Counted from the first letter of the stretch, positions 47,618-56,936 are shown. The stretch is DNA of 64,000 nt from Roseiconus lacunae (GCF_008312935.1 NZ_VSZO01000043.1:165205-229204); one strand, 5' to 3'. Made by a program: numbers and translations. The notes: generated by a model from the letters alone, not told the origin.

Positions 47618-48403
47618 ATGAAGTTTTTATTCCTCGGTGATATTGTTGGTAAACCGGGGATGAGTGCCGTGTTGCAGAACGTGCAGCGAATCCGTGAAGA
47701 GCTTGACCTCGATTACGTCATTGCCAATGCGGAAAATGCTGCCGACGGATCGGGGCTATTGCCCAAGCAGTTCGATACGTTGATCGACAATGGGATCGAT
47801 GGCGTGACGCTGGGCGATCATATCTTTCGCCGCAAGGACATTATTTCGTCACTGCAAAAGAGCGACCGGATCGTCAAACCGGCCAACTACCCGCACCATG
47901 CCGCCGGACGCCGCTGGACGTTGATCAAACGCTCGGGGCGGAAACCCTTGGGGTTGGTCTCGCTGATGGGCCGCGTGTTCATGAAGCCAGTCGATTGTCC
48001 CTTCGAAGCGATCGATGATGTGCTGGCCGAACTCGGCGAACACACCGATCACATCTTGGTCGATGTGCATGCCGAAGCAACGAGCGACAAGCAATGCTTG
48101 GCGCGCTACCTAGATGGTCGAGTCACGGCGGTCTTGGGAACCCACACTCATGTTCCGACCGCGGATACATGTATCCTTCCCGGCGAAACGGCATTCCAAT
48201 GTGACGTCGGAATGTGTGGTCCTTACGAAAGTATCATCGGCCGAGATATCGAGCGCGTCGTGCACACCACGCGAACCGCCGAGCCATGCCATTTTCATGT
48301 CGCGACCGGCGACGTTCGGCTTTGCGGTGCGATCGTCGAAGCCGACGATGAAGGCCGCGCCTTGTCAATCGAGCGTTTTCAAGAACGCGTTGTCGTCCAG
48401 TAA
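47618..48403 (+). CDS. YmdB-type calcineurin-like phosphodiesterase
   Basis: A 261-aa metallophosphoesterase of the TIGR00282/YmdB family, known to hydrolyse 2',3'-cyclic nucleotides in Bacillus and to affect RNA turnover and biofilm decisions. Metal-binding motifs are kept: FLGDIVGKPG at the N-terminus (Asp8), IANAENAADGSGL (Asn, Glu), GVTLGDHIFRRKDI, HAEATSDKQCLARYLDGRV and LGTHTHVPTADTCILP with the His pair. The usual YmdB motif GNH is changed to GDH. Start ATG 47618. It is followed by the convergent BON gene after 18 bases. Confidence 0.92.
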   Translation: MKFLFLGDIVGKPGMSAVLQNVQRIREELDLDYVIANAENAADGSGLLPKQFDTLIDNGIDGVTLGDHIFRRKDIISSLQKSDRIVKPANYPHHAAGRRWTLIKRSGRKPLGLVSLMGRVFMKPVDCPFEAIDDVLAELGEHTDHILVDVHAEATSDKQCLARYLDGRVTAVLGTHTHVPTADTCILPGETAFQCDVGMCGPYESIIGRDIERVVHTTRTAEPCHFHVATGDVRLCGAIVEADDEGRALSIERFQERVVVQ

Positions 48404-48421
48404 AGTGGCGACCGCGTGACG

Positions 48422-48643
48422 TTAGTTTTGAACGTCGACGTAATTGACCACTTGCTTTCCACAGGCGATCGGAAATACCGCCTCTTGCGCAAGTTGCTTG
48501 TGGTAAAAGCTGCGCACGCTGCCGTGAAGTTGTAGCTCATCGCACTGTTCATCGACACGCAATGTTCGCAACTCGGGAACCGAGCTGCTGGCCAATACTT
48601 GTGATGCTGCGACCGCGAGATTCTTTGTGTCCGTAGTTTCCAT
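48422..48643 (-). CDS. Small BON-domain protein
   Basis: A 73-aa protein that is almost entirely one BON fold: RTLRVDEQCDELQLHGSVRS, then YHKQLAQEAVFPIACGKQVV and NYVDVQN, matching the pattern strand-loop-helix-strand of the family. No signal peptide is seen, which is unusual because most BON proteins are periplasmic and bind phospholipid or potassium-channel partners. It may be cytoplasmic, or the start may lie elsewhere. Convergent with the phosphodiesterase. Confidence 0.75.
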   Translation of the reverse strand: METTDTKNLAVAASQVLASSSVPELRTLRVDEQCDELQLHGSVRSFYHKQLAQEAVFPIACGKQVVNYVDVQN

Positions 48644-49406
48644 CTTTTATCCGAAGTCTTTCCGCGAAGAAAAAGAGGCTGCCCCAATAACTATTCACAC
48701 ACCAACTATTTCACGTCACCTAAGACGGACCTGCCAAAAATGCCCATGATTGGCAGGAGTTGATTGATTGCTTAACGACTTTCATTCGTAACTCAAACAA
48801 AGCATAGCTTCGTTTTAATACGCTTGCGTCTTGCCAGCGGCGCAAACGATACCACAACTCACGAATTTGTGCAGCGACGGGGATTGATAGCAAAAAGATT
48901 CAAGAAACAAATTGATGAGTTCCAATCGATTTGCCTTGACCCCTGCGGGCAGGCTCCCGTATTCTCCGGCCATCACAGCGAGGCAAGGGAATGACCTTCG
49001 GGACAGACGCAAACCACGTTGTTGATTGAGCCAAATGACTGGCGAGATCCTGCACTGGCATCCATCAACATCATTGTTTTTGGTCGCTGCGGACGCATCG
49101 TTGTTGACCCCTAAACGGAGTTTGAATGGTCAACGCAGGAAGTCATTCAGCTTGGCTTTATTAAGCGTTCGACCGGCGACCGCAAGGATGCTGGTTGTCC
49201 AGTCGAACCAACAATCCACCGGCTCCCGGTCCGATAGAACGTTATCCTCCGCCCCCCTAGGATCTCGTACTGGACCGGGGGCTTTTTTCATGCGCTGTAT
49301 CAATCCATCGCACCCCCAAGCTTTACACGCCGGGGCGTTCGTGTGACTTGTGTACCCTTGGGGGATCGAGTTCATACAACACAAAAATGCAGCCGGCCGA
49401 TCCCCG
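48644..49406. other. Intergenic region (about 760 bases)
   Basis: No gene recognised. It contains one well-formed plus-strand terminator (49251-49288) that is not preceded by a gene. Short frames on both strands overlap this structure and are not convincing. The region could hold a small RNA or a regulated leader for the next gene. Confidence 0.4.
49251..49288 (+). terminator. Plus-strand terminator-like hairpin without upstream gene
   Basis: GCCCCC (49251-49256) pairs with GGGGGC (49277-49282), with a 20-nt loop that can pair further, followed by TTTTTT. It lies 119 bases before the next plus-strand start (49407), so it may attenuate that gene or end a small RNA. Confidence 0.6.
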
Positions 49407-50393
49407 ATGACACTGTTTGTTGAAACCGACTCTCTGACGATCACGCTTGATCCGGTCGACGATCGCTGGGGGCAAATCGAAGGCGGCGAGGGTAAACCCA
49501 GCTTACCGTTAGCGGTGGCGCTCGAATTGCTTGTCTTCGCGGCGGCACAGCGACCGACATCGCCCGGGCATCCGATCACGATTCACGACGTTCGCCAGCA
49601 TCGAAGATTGAGTCCGAACAGCGAAGACGCTTTCGCCATCGAATTGCGGCGAATGGGGATGTCGCGTTTGGGAACTGGCACCAACGAACCGGCGGTAAAT
49701 CGTCATGTTCGCGAGCGCTGGGGGCTGTATTGCGATCGGCGCGATCGTGATGGGCAGATCGTCGAACACTCCAGCCTGCACTATTCAAGTGTGTTTGAAT
49801 CCGTTGACTTCGATGTTTCAGGCGATTGGATCGATCGACTGACAGATATCGAGTTGGATCAACGGTTGGCGGATTCGATACCGCGATCGAGAATCTTTCC
49901 GGTCGTGGCTGATCCAGGCCAAGAAGACGCTGTCTCGCCCAGCGGTGCCTTCGGGCAATTACAATCGATCGGGTATGGGCGTTGCCCCGGTGCGGACGCT
50001 ATCCCTGTCGCTGCGGCAGCTTTCGCGGCGCCTGACAAGTCGCCTTTATGGTGTCATCACCGTCGCCCCAGCAATGACTTGACCGGCCCCGGAGTGTTAG
50101 CCGCCGCGCTCGATCTCGTCGCGCGATTTGGCCGACGAATGATACGCGATCAGTGTGAACCGGTGGGGATCGGCCAATTGGTCATGGGGCGCCAAGTTGA
50201 TGTAGGCGAACCTTTGATCGTGATCGCGAAGTGGCTGGCGACTACACCGGGACGCTCCAAAAAAGAAAAGGACGGTGGCGTTTGCACGGCCACCATCCTT
50301 GGTGCAAATGGCGATTTGGTCGCCAAGTTGATCGGAGTTGATCTGATCTCCTTTACGGAAACTGACGTGATCGAACGTAGTGTTCCGTCCTAG
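49407..50393 (+). CDS. Conserved hypothetical protein, possible hot-dog fold
   Basis: A soluble protein of about 328 aa. The middle part is acidic and Arg-rich; the end reads like the strands of a polyketide-dehydratase-type hot-dog domain: EPLIVIAKWLATTP, GGVCTATILGANGDLVAKLIGVDLI, and earlier SLPLAVALELLVFAAAQ. This is a weak resemblance and no catalytic His/Asp pair stands out. The frame opens at GTG 49350; I prefer the ATG at 49407. It is bounded by a terminator-like hairpin upstream and the REPIN-like dimer downstream. No function is assigned. Confidence 0.6.
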   Translation: MTLFVETDSLTITLDPVDDRWGQIEGGEGKPSLPLAVALELLVFAAAQRPTSPGHPITIHDVRQHRRLSPNSEDAFAIELRRMGMSRLGTGTNEPAVNRHVRERWGLYCDRRDRDGQIVEHSSLHYSSVFESVDFDVSGDWIDRLTDIELDQRLADSIPRSRIFPVVADPGQEDAVSPSGAFGQLQSIGYGRCPGADAIPVAAAAFAAPDKSPLWCHHRRPSNDLTGPGVLAAALDLVARFGRRMIRDQCEPVGIGQLVMGRQVDVGEPLIVIAKWLATTPGRSKKEKDGGVCTATILGANGDLVAKLIGVDLISFTETDVIERSVPS

Positions 50394-50432
50394 CGATCAA
50401 CCGGACGGTGTTAGCCACGGATGTGTTTGAAT

Positions 50433-50588
50433 ATCAGCCGTTTGGCGTTAGCCACGGTTAAGTGGGAACAACCGGAGCTAACGCTCGTCGGGTGATCGAT
50501 CGCAGTTCTCGATTCGCTTTCCGTATCAGACGCTTGGCGTTAGCCACGGTTGGGTTGTAATAACCGGAGCTAACGCTCGTCGGCTGAT
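50433..50588 (+). repeat. REPIN-like palindrome dimer, locus 1 (plus orientation)
   Basis: Two 64-bp imperfect palindromes, 50433-50496 and 50525-50588, joined by a 28-bp linker containing GCAGTTCTCGATTCGCTTTCC. Each has outer arms ATCAGCCG/CGGNTGAT, inner arms GCGTTAGC/GCTAACGC and core arms CGGTT/AACCG around a 10-nt loop. A further fragment GTGTTAGCCACGG precedes at 50408. It lies between the convergent ends of two genes. Confidence 0.9.
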
Positions 50589-50643
50589 CGATCAACCCCG
50601 AGTTTCGAATCGCAACGACGCACGTGTTAGCGAACTATCGAGG

Positions 50644-51552
50644 TTATGCCGCTCGGCGAAATGGTGCTTCAACAGGAACGCTCTGAATCCGCGTTCGCCG
50701 TGCGACCTCATCGGGTGTTGCGACGCAGGCGACATCGATCGCTCGCCGGGTTGCGGCAAGGCGGTTTCGGTGTTTTGCCATTCCCAAGGCTTCTCCAACC
50801 GAGCTTTCACCAAACACCGCGGTCATCATACTTGAACCGAGTGAAGGCACGTGATTGCTTGAAAACAAGTGGGCTTGGATGGAACCGAGCAGTTGACCAC
50901 GATCGAAATCGGAGGCATCTTCAAATGTGACCGATTGTGAACAGTCCACTTCAAAGCCCTTGGCAACTCGAATCGACCAGCCACTGCGTCGTAGCAAACC
51001 GCCGAATGCATATGCAACCGCGATGGGGTGATTCATCGCCGGTGCGACCGCTTCGAGCAGGTCTTTGAGTAGGTGGCGACGAATTACAACGCCGCCTAAG
51101 AAGAATCCGTCGATCGAACCTGTTTGGGTATCTACCGGCTGGCAAAGTCGAGCCGAGGTGTCGTTCCAGCCGGCCGCGTTTCCGCGACGACGATCGCGTT
51201 GCTGCTGTGGAACGATTGCCCCGACAGTATCTTCGTCGAACGATTCGATCGCAGAGTCCAGCCACTGGGGGTGAACTTTGGTTCCGCTGGTGAGAATTTG
51301 AACCAGGGGCGCCGTGGTCGAATCAAATGCGTCACGCACTTGATCGACAAGGTTGCTCGAACGGGCCGTGACGAGTGCCAGCTCACCGGCCAATTCAAAG
51401 GGGTCTTCGTAGCTGCCGTTGTGCACCGCAACGATTTCGCAATCATCGTCGGCGTTCTCCAGCACACTCAACAAGGTGTCTTCGAACAATTGGTGTTCAC
51501 GTTCGAGAGGCACGATTACAGATACGCGGTGGTTCCGCAAAGCGTTTGACAC
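50644..51552 (-). CDS. Family 2-like glycosyltransferase
   Basis: A 302-aa protein with a GT-A type N-terminus: RVSVIVPLEREHQLFEDTLL, SVLENADDDCEIVAVHNGSY, then TSGTKVHPQWLDSAIESF, consistent with a GT2 nucleotide-sugar binding half. The classical DxD is not obvious (SGTKV replaces it), so activity is uncertain. The C-terminal half is helical with GFFLGGVVIRRHLLKDLLE. It starts with GTG at 51552, supported by GGAG nine bases upstream. It probably acts on cell-surface glycans, but it stands alone. Confidence 0.72.
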   Translation of the reverse strand: MSNALRNHRVSVIVPLEREHQLFEDTLLSVLENADDDCEIVAVHNGSYEDPFELAGELALVTARSSNLVDQVRDAFDSTTAPLVQILTSGTKVHPQWLDSAIESFDEDTVGAIVPQQQRDRRRGNAAGWNDTSARLCQPVDTQTGSIDGFFLGGVVIRRHLLKDLLEAVAPAMNHPIAVAYAFGGLLRRSGWSIRVAKGFEVDCSQSVTFEDASDFDRGQLLGSIQAHLFSSNHVPSLGSSMMTAVFGESSVGEALGMAKHRNRLAATRRAIDVACVATPDEVARRTRIQSVPVEAPFRRAA

Positions 51553-52130
51553 TGGAAATCTCCAGTCAAGCGAAAGAAACGTCGTCGCCGTTCAGCGGGC
51601 GAACGAAAGATTGCATCGGATCGTTGGCACCCGATTTTCAATCGCGGAAGGGTGGATCCCCTATGTGATAATCGGCGCTGGCATCTCCAGCGGAATAATC
51701 GGCAAAGCTTTCCAATTGCTATCGAGGAATCGCCTCCGTCGATACGAGGGAATACGCTGGCGGACCAACTGATTTTCTGAATCGTAGTGAACACCGCGCG
51801 CTACCGCATTTGATCTGGAGTCGCGTGCGTTGTTGTGAGAGTGCCTTAACGTGAAACGATTCGGGCGATTGGAGCGACCACCAATTGCGGAGCATTCTGA
51901 TTTGGTTTCAGGATCAACCTTGTGGCATTAGCCGCGGTTGAGATCCGATAACCGGAGCTAACGCTCTGCGGCTGATCGATCGCAGTTCTCAATTTTCATT
52001 CCGCATCAGCCATTTGGCGTTCGCCACGGTTAAGTGGGAACAACCGGAGCTAACGCTCGTCGGCTGATGAGCGCAGTGCAACTAAAATTCTCTGTTGGAT
52101 CAAAGCGTTTGTGAGTCCAAACGGTCATTT
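51553..52130. other. Intergenic region with repeat dimer
   Basis: About 580 bases between two minus-strand genes. It contains the second palindrome dimer (51913-52068). The rest has no gene or other recognised structure. Confidence 0.5.
51913..52068 (+). repeat. REPIN-like palindrome dimer, locus 2 (plus orientation)
   Basis: Units at 51913-51976 and 52005-52068 with a 28-bp linker carrying GCAGTTCTCAATTTTCATTCC. The second unit matches locus 1 unit 1 almost base for base in the core (GCCACGGTTAAGTGGGAACA). The first unit is more diverged (GGCATTAGCCGCGGTT). Confidence 0.9.
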
Positions 52131-53441
52131 TTAACCGACCAAGCTTTCGACGATCGAGACCGGATACCGTGTTTGTAGTTCGAATGCGTCTGTCTCACTG
52201 GCGACAAACACGCGAATGTCTTCGTCGTCAAACTGCTCGAGATCGAGGTCTCCACAGAATCGCCATTCTCGTTCGCTGGTCCAGTCAAACGTTCGCCCGG
52301 TAGCTTGATAGCGGAACTGTTGGTCGTCAGGCAGGTCTGCTCGCGAGATCGAATCACTTCCATAAACCACCTCGGCCGCCCCGGCGGCAATCGCCGCCTG
52401 CCGCCGAATCGCGATCCCGTACGGTTCGTAGTCCCATCGATGGAGGTGCGATCGATAGCAGCGTCGCGAAAGCAGGCTTGACAGTGAGCACGCCGACAAG
52501 CAAACGACCGGCAAGTGATGCCGACTGGTCAGTGCCGATCCGACCAGCCGGCGCATTTTGAGGATTCGGCGAAGCGTTCCCAGGCAACTACCTCGCTCGC
52601 TTGACGATCGATGTGAATTGTTCAACAGTACCCAATCGCGATACTGGTCGGCGGACTCTCCGGGCCATGGCCCGGTGCACCCGCGCGTACAGTGGACCAG
52701 CCAAGCGTTGTCCTCGTAGCACCAATCCAGACTGGCTCGCCGGATCGAATGCGACGACTCACCGGCAGGAACCTTATCAATCTCCGACAAGGACGAATGC
52801 CATCCGATCGCACCAAGGCCTAATAGTTCGCCGAACGCTCGCTCGGCCTTTTGGGTCGGTTCACAAGGCGTGGCAACTCGTACGGTTGCGTCGCAGCGGG
52901 CGAGTAAACGTAAACGCAAGGCGTCATCGATATTTCCGTTCGGTCGCACGAAGATACAGTCAACTCGGTCGGCGAGTTGAATCAACAATTCGTCTCGCCC
53001 CACATCTCCGTCGATTTCAACATTGATCGTCGGTTCGGTCGAAAAGCTATCGTCGTTCTTGGTGATCATCACGCATGGGACACGGAACGTTTCTGCCGCA
53101 CGTATGGCCCATGGTTCGATCGCCGAGCCTTTGGCGACCAGCAAGACACGATCGTCCAGGCGAGCCTGCAACATCGCAAGCGTCAAGTATCGACAGGCGT
53201 GTCGGTGCAGTGGGAGCGACCGGCCCAGATGACTCGAAACAGTCGCAAATGTCGATGCTCCCACAAGCAGCGATTGCGCCGCGGGGTTCAATTTGACCGT
53301 CGCGTTCAATGCCATTGCCTGTGAAAGCAGCGTTGACATCGCTTCGCTACTCGGATCGGTCTTCAGCTTCGCCACGGAAGTTCCTCCCAAGGAATCGAAC
53401 AACCACCGTCGTGGCCGATCGCTCGGCCAATCTTGTGGCAT
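52131..53441 (-). CDS. Hypothetical protein with DUF2971-like C-terminus
   Basis: About 436 aa. The N-terminal half alternates strand and helix like a Rossmann-type fold (VLLVAKGSAIEPWAIRAA, FRVPCVMITKNDDS, RVDCIFVRPNGNIDDALR). The last 130 residues contain YEPYGIAIRRQAAIAAGAAE, VVYGSDSIS and FDWTSEREWRFCGDL, which resemble DUF2971 proteins found near defence loci, where the W-x-x-E-x-E-W/Y-R motif is typical. The family call is tentative. The frame extends to 53597, but residues before the ATG at 53441 are Arg/Ser/Cys-rich and look non-coding. Function unknown. Confidence 0.62.
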   Translation of the reverse strand: MPQDWPSDRPRRWLFDSLGGTSVAKLKTDPSSEAMSTLLSQAMALNATVKLNPAAQSLLVGASTFATVSSHLGRSLPLHRHACRYLTLAMLQARLDDRVLLVAKGSAIEPWAIRAAETFRVPCVMITKNDDSFSTEPTINVEIDGDVGRDELLIQLADRVDCIFVRPNGNIDDALRLRLLARCDATVRVATPCEPTQKAERAFGELLGLGAIGWHSSLSEIDKVPAGESSHSIRRASLDWCYEDNAWLVHCTRGCTGPWPGESADQYRDWVLLNNSHRSSSERGSCLGTLRRILKMRRLVGSALTSRHHLPVVCLSACSLSSLLSRRCYRSHLHRWDYEPYGIAIRRQAAIAAGAAEVVYGSDSISRADLPDDQQFRYQATGRTFDWTSEREWRFCGDLDLEQFDDEDIRVFVASETDAFELQTRYPVSIVESLVG

Positions 53442-53699
53442 CCGGCTAAACTTTCGTTCCGTCAGGATTTCAGGGACAGTCGGGCCTCGATCGTCCCTTT
53501 GCTCGTGCAGGCAGCCGCTTTCACGCCCACGCAAGTTGCTGCTCCGGCGAAACCCGACAAACGCAGAATACCGGTAAGTACGGGAACCGCACCCCACATT
53601 GCTTGCCGACCGATCGCCACGAAACCCAACCTAGCGATTACGCTGTAGGGTTCAAGGATTGTCCCCGATCCAGCTCCTCGAAAAACTCTGATTCAACGT

Positions 53700-55238
53700 A
53701 TGCTATCAATGACAAGACTTCGTAAGCCTATGTTCGCACGGTCAATCGTGATCCTGTTGGCAGGTTTACTGCTTCAATCGATTCCCGGCGTTTCGTTGCA
53801 AGCCGCTGACCGCCCCAACGTCGTGCTTTTTATCGCCGACGACGTGAGTTGGAATGATTACGGTTGCTATGGAAATGCGGCAGCTCGCACCCCCAATATC
53901 GACGCCCTCGCCGAAAGTGGCATTCGGTTTGACCAAGCCTACTTGACCGCCAGCAGCTGCAGCCCTTCGCGAAGCAGCATCATTACCGGACGTTACCCGC
54001 ACAACACCGGGCGTGCCGCAGAATTGCATCAGCCGATTTCGGTTCACTTGCCGTGGTTCCCACAATTGCTTCGCGAGCATGGCTACTACACCGCGATTTC
54101 GGGTAAGCATCACATGAAGACGACGGCGCCGACGGACGAGCATCCACAGCGTCCGGATCCGTTCGATCATGTTGATGGTGGGAAAGCCCCGGGCGATACC
54201 TCCGGTTCGGCCAATTGGCTCTCGGTGACTCAAGAGCGCCCAAAAGACAAGCCGTTCTTTTTTTGGTTCGCCTCCTATGACGCCCATCGTGGTTGGGATG
54301 CGGACAAACAATGGGACGAGGAACTCTATGGGCCGATGCATCGCGCCGAAGACGTAATCGTCCCGCCATTTCTTTCCGACGACCCAGAAACTCGCGCCGA
54401 CCTTGCGTCCTACTACAACGAAGTGACTCGGTTCGACCATCGCATCGGAGTCGTCGCTGAGGAACTGCGGAGCCAAGGGGTTTTCGATAACACGTTAATT
54501 TTGATACTCGCCGACAATGGCAGGCCTTTCCCACGCGCGAAAACTCGTTTGCATGATTCCGGAATGAAGACCGCGTTGGTCGCGTCTTGGCCAAACGGTT
54601 TGAAATGGAGCGGTCAGTCGGACCAACTTGTCAGCGTTATCGACATCGCGCCGACGGCGTTGAAGCTTGCCGGTTGTGAGATTCCCGAAACGGTTCAAGG
54701 TGTTTCAATGCAACCACTTTTTGAATCCCAATCCAACTCGATCCGAAAGTACGCATTCTCGGAACATAACTGGCACGATTACGAAGCTTGGGGACGGAGC
54801 GTACGAGATGGTGAGTATCTTTTTCTTGTTAACGAACGGGTCGATTTACCGTGGCAAGGCCCTGCCGATTCGGTCCGCAGTCCGTCGCACCAGCAATTGC
54901 GAAGCCTGCGCGAGCAAGGAGAACTCACCGAAGCCCAGGCGGATGTTTTTCTTTCGCCACGCCCTACGGTCGCGCTCTACCACACCGCTTCGGATCCGCA
55001 GCAATTGAACAACTTGGTCGGTAACGATCGTTTCGCCGATGTCGAAGAACGTTTGGCCGGCGTACTCGAGACCTGGATGGATGAAACCGGTGACAGCGAG
55101 CCCGGGAAACTTTATCCGGACACGTTTGATCGTGAGACCGGAAGTCGTTTGAAGCCGGAGCAGATCGACATCGTCGGTGCGTTCTCGCCGGGACGGGACC
55201 GAAATGCCGATCAGATTAACGCACCCGGCCCGCGTTAG
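53700..55238 (+). CDS. Formylglycine-dependent sulfatase
   Basis: A 512-aa exported type-I sulfatase. A signal peptide spans about residues 12-36 (FARSIVILLAGLLLQSIPGV). The metal-binding start is RPNVVLFIADDVSWNDYGCY (Asp47, Asp48), and the signature is Cys87 in SSCSPSRSSIITGRYPHNTG. Cys87 would be converted to formylglycine by a maturase, which is not nearby. Asp/Asn metal ligands recur in ILILADNGRPF. Planctomycetes use many such enzymes on marine sulfated polysaccharides; the glycan here is unknown. Start ATG 53700. Followed after 166 bases by the exchanger gene. Confidence 0.95.
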   Translation: MLSMTRLRKPMFARSIVILLAGLLLQSIPGVSLQAADRPNVVLFIADDVSWNDYGCYGNAAARTPNIDALAESGIRFDQAYLTASSCSPSRSSIITGRYPHNTGRAAELHQPISVHLPWFPQLLREHGYYTAISGKHHMKTTAPTDEHPQRPDPFDHVDGGKAPGDTSGSANWLSVTQERPKDKPFFFWFASYDAHRGWDADKQWDEELYGPMHRAEDVIVPPFLSDDPETRADLASYYNEVTRFDHRIGVVAEELRSQGVFDNTLILILADNGRPFPRAKTRLHDSGMKTALVASWPNGLKWSGQSDQLVSVIDIAPTALKLAGCEIPETVQGVSMQPLFESQSNSIRKYAFSEHNWHDYEAWGRSVRDGEYLFLVNERVDLPWQGPADSVRSPSHQQLRSLREQGELTEAQADVFLSPRPTVALYHTASDPQQLNNLVGNDRFADVEERLAGVLETWMDETGDSEPGKLYPDTFDRETGSRLKPEQIDIVGAFSPGRDRNADQINAPGPR

Positions 55239-55404
55239 GGAGTTGTGGGGCAGCCGAAAGCAGACGTGTTGCGATCGTGGGTGCGAATCTCTCGATTGAT
55301 TCCCGATTGATTCCCGTCTGCTTCATTGCCAGCGGTCCGAAAGCCTGCCACAATCCGCCTCTCGCCTCCATCGACTTCGCTCTCATTGGGACAAACACAC
55401 CAGA

Positions 55405-56754
55405 ATGATAGGAATTCTAATTCCTCTGCTTTTGATATTTCTCGCTTGCTTAATCATCTGGCGTGCTTGCGATGGATTTGAAGTCGCATCGGATTACATC
55501 GGCCGAAATCTCTCTGAAGGTGTTCGTGGTGGCACGATCAACGCAATTTCAAGCTCGATTCCTGAGCTGTTTACGACGCTGATCGCCCTGTTCGTTTTGG
55601 CCGACCGCGATGGATTTGCGGTCGGAATTGGTACGACCGCCGGGAGTGCGTTATTCAACGGGATGATTATCCCGGCGACATGTATTCTGGCAGTCATCGG
55701 GACCGTACTCGCGGGCGTCAAAGTCAAGTCCGTTGACGTTTCTCGCAAAGTGATTCTCCGCGATGGGGTTGCGTTGATCGTTTGCGAGTTTGTCTTAATC
55801 TTGCTGATCAATGGCGAAAAGCTCTATTGGTGGCAAGGCCTGATCATGATGGCGATGTACGCGACCTATTTGATCTTCATGATCCGGTCGATGCGTTCGT
55901 CACAGCGGCGGGCCGCCGAACAGGCTACGAACGAACTCGCGACATCGGGGCTGGCAACTGCCGGTCAAGTTGCTCCGATCGATTCCATTGATGTGACCGA
56001 GAACACCTCCGCAGACACCGATCAGGCCAGCGGTTTCGGTACATTGTTCTACTGGTTATCAGGTGGGCCGCTGTTGGATTTAGAATCCATGTTTGTGACC
56101 GACAAGCAGCGGCAAGAAATCAAAGACGAAACATGGAACGGTTGGCCGTTGTTGATCGTGTCTACGACCGTAATCGCGGCCGCATGTTGGTTTCTCGTCA
56201 AAGCGTGCGAGTGGTTAGGTACCGGCAACGATGTTCATCCGTCGTACACCCTTCTGGGCTACGAATTTGTCGGGCTGGGCATTCCGGCAATGTTTGTTGC
56301 CGTGATTTTTGCGTCGATGGCAACCAGTGTTCCCGATACCGTGATGTCGGTACGCGATGCGCTCGACGGTGATTATGACGATGCGGTTGCCAACGCACTC
56401 GGCAGCAACATCTTCGACATCTGTTTCGCGCTCGGTTTCCCCATGTTCTTGTTCACCTTGGTACATGGGCCGATCGAGATGTCACCCGAAGTTGCCCAGC
56501 AGAGTGGTGAGTTGAGATTGCTTCTGCTTGTGCTGACGATCGTCGGGTTCTTTGTTTACTTCTTCGGAAAGAAGCACGTCAGTCCGGTCGGAATCGAGTT
56601 CGTCGAAATGCGCCGAGGCAAAGCGTTCAGTTTGCTGGCGATCTATTTGGTGTTTGTGATTTACATCATCGGACGCTCAGTCGACGCACCGCTAGCCAAT
56701 TCGATCGCGGCGATGTTGCAGCGTTTCCTGGTTTTGCTGCCCGCGTTCACTTAA
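55405..56754 (+). CDS. Na+/Ca2+ exchanger-family membrane protein
   Basis: A 449-aa CaCA-family transporter with about ten membrane spans. Two alpha-repeats, which form the ion site, are recognisable: NAISSSIPELFTTLIALFV with GTTAGSALFNGMII in the first half, and SMATSVPDTVMSVRDALDGD with NALGSNIFDICFALGFP in the second. The central loop (about 170-230) is soluble and Ala/Asp/Thr-rich. It would exchange Ca2+ for Na+ or H+ across the inner membrane. The Ser/Pro-Glu repeat residues are conserved except that the second repeat has Asp for the usual Glu (SVPD instead of SxPE). Confidence 0.88.
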   Translation: MIGILIPLLLIFLACLIIWRACDGFEVASDYIGRNLSEGVRGGTINAISSSIPELFTTLIALFVLADRDGFAVGIGTTAGSALFNGMIIPATCILAVIGTVLAGVKVKSVDVSRKVILRDGVALIVCEFVLILLINGEKLYWWQGLIMMAMYATYLIFMIRSMRSSQRRAAEQATNELATSGLATAGQVAPIDSIDVTENTSADTDQASGFGTLFYWLSGGPLLDLESMFVTDKQRQEIKDETWNGWPLLIVSTTVIAAACWFLVKACEWLGTGNDVHPSYTLLGYEFVGLGIPAMFVAVIFASMATSVPDTVMSVRDALDGDYDDAVANALGSNIFDICFALGFPMFLFTLVHGPIEMSPEVAQQSGELRLLLLVLTIVGFFVYFFGKKHVSPVGIEFVEMRRGKAFSLLAIYLVFVIYIIGRSVDAPLANSIAAMLQRFLVLLPAFT

Positions 56755-56778
56755 TGCTGCGTGCAGGCAAAAGCGGCA

Positions 56779-56936
56779 TGGGCGAGGGTGCAACCATTGG
56801 GCACTCTTGTGCCATAACCCTGGCTAACGCCATGCGGCTGATTCGGAAAGCAAATTGAGAAGCTGTGGTCCTTTCAGCCGACGAGCGTTAGCTCCGGTTA
56901 TTGCATTCCAACCGTGGCTAACGCCATGGGGCTGAC
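56779..56936 (-). repeat. REPIN-like palindrome dimer, locus 3 (minus orientation)
   Basis: A good unit at 56873-56936 (TCAGCCG, GAGCGTTAGCTCCGGTT, AACCGTGGCTAACGCC, GGCTGA) and a partner ending at 56842 whose left arm is degraded. The 30-bp linker is the reverse complement of the locus 1 linker (CGGAAAGCAAATTGAGAAGC). It lies downstream of the exchanger gene and the convergent ferritin gene. Confidence 0.85.

Noticed and set aside
49140..49250. tRNA- or tmRNA-like segment before the orphan terminator
   Set aside because: GTTCGA-type sequences occur but T-arm pairing, acceptor stem and CCA end are missing.
50433..52068. CRISPR array
   Set aside because: The repeats are 64-bp palindromes in pairs with a conserved linker, not many short repeats with unique spacers, and no cas genes are present.
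53766..54476. Minus-strand frame of 236 codons opposite the sulfatase
   Set aside because: Antisense to a sulfatase with intact signature; no independent evidence.
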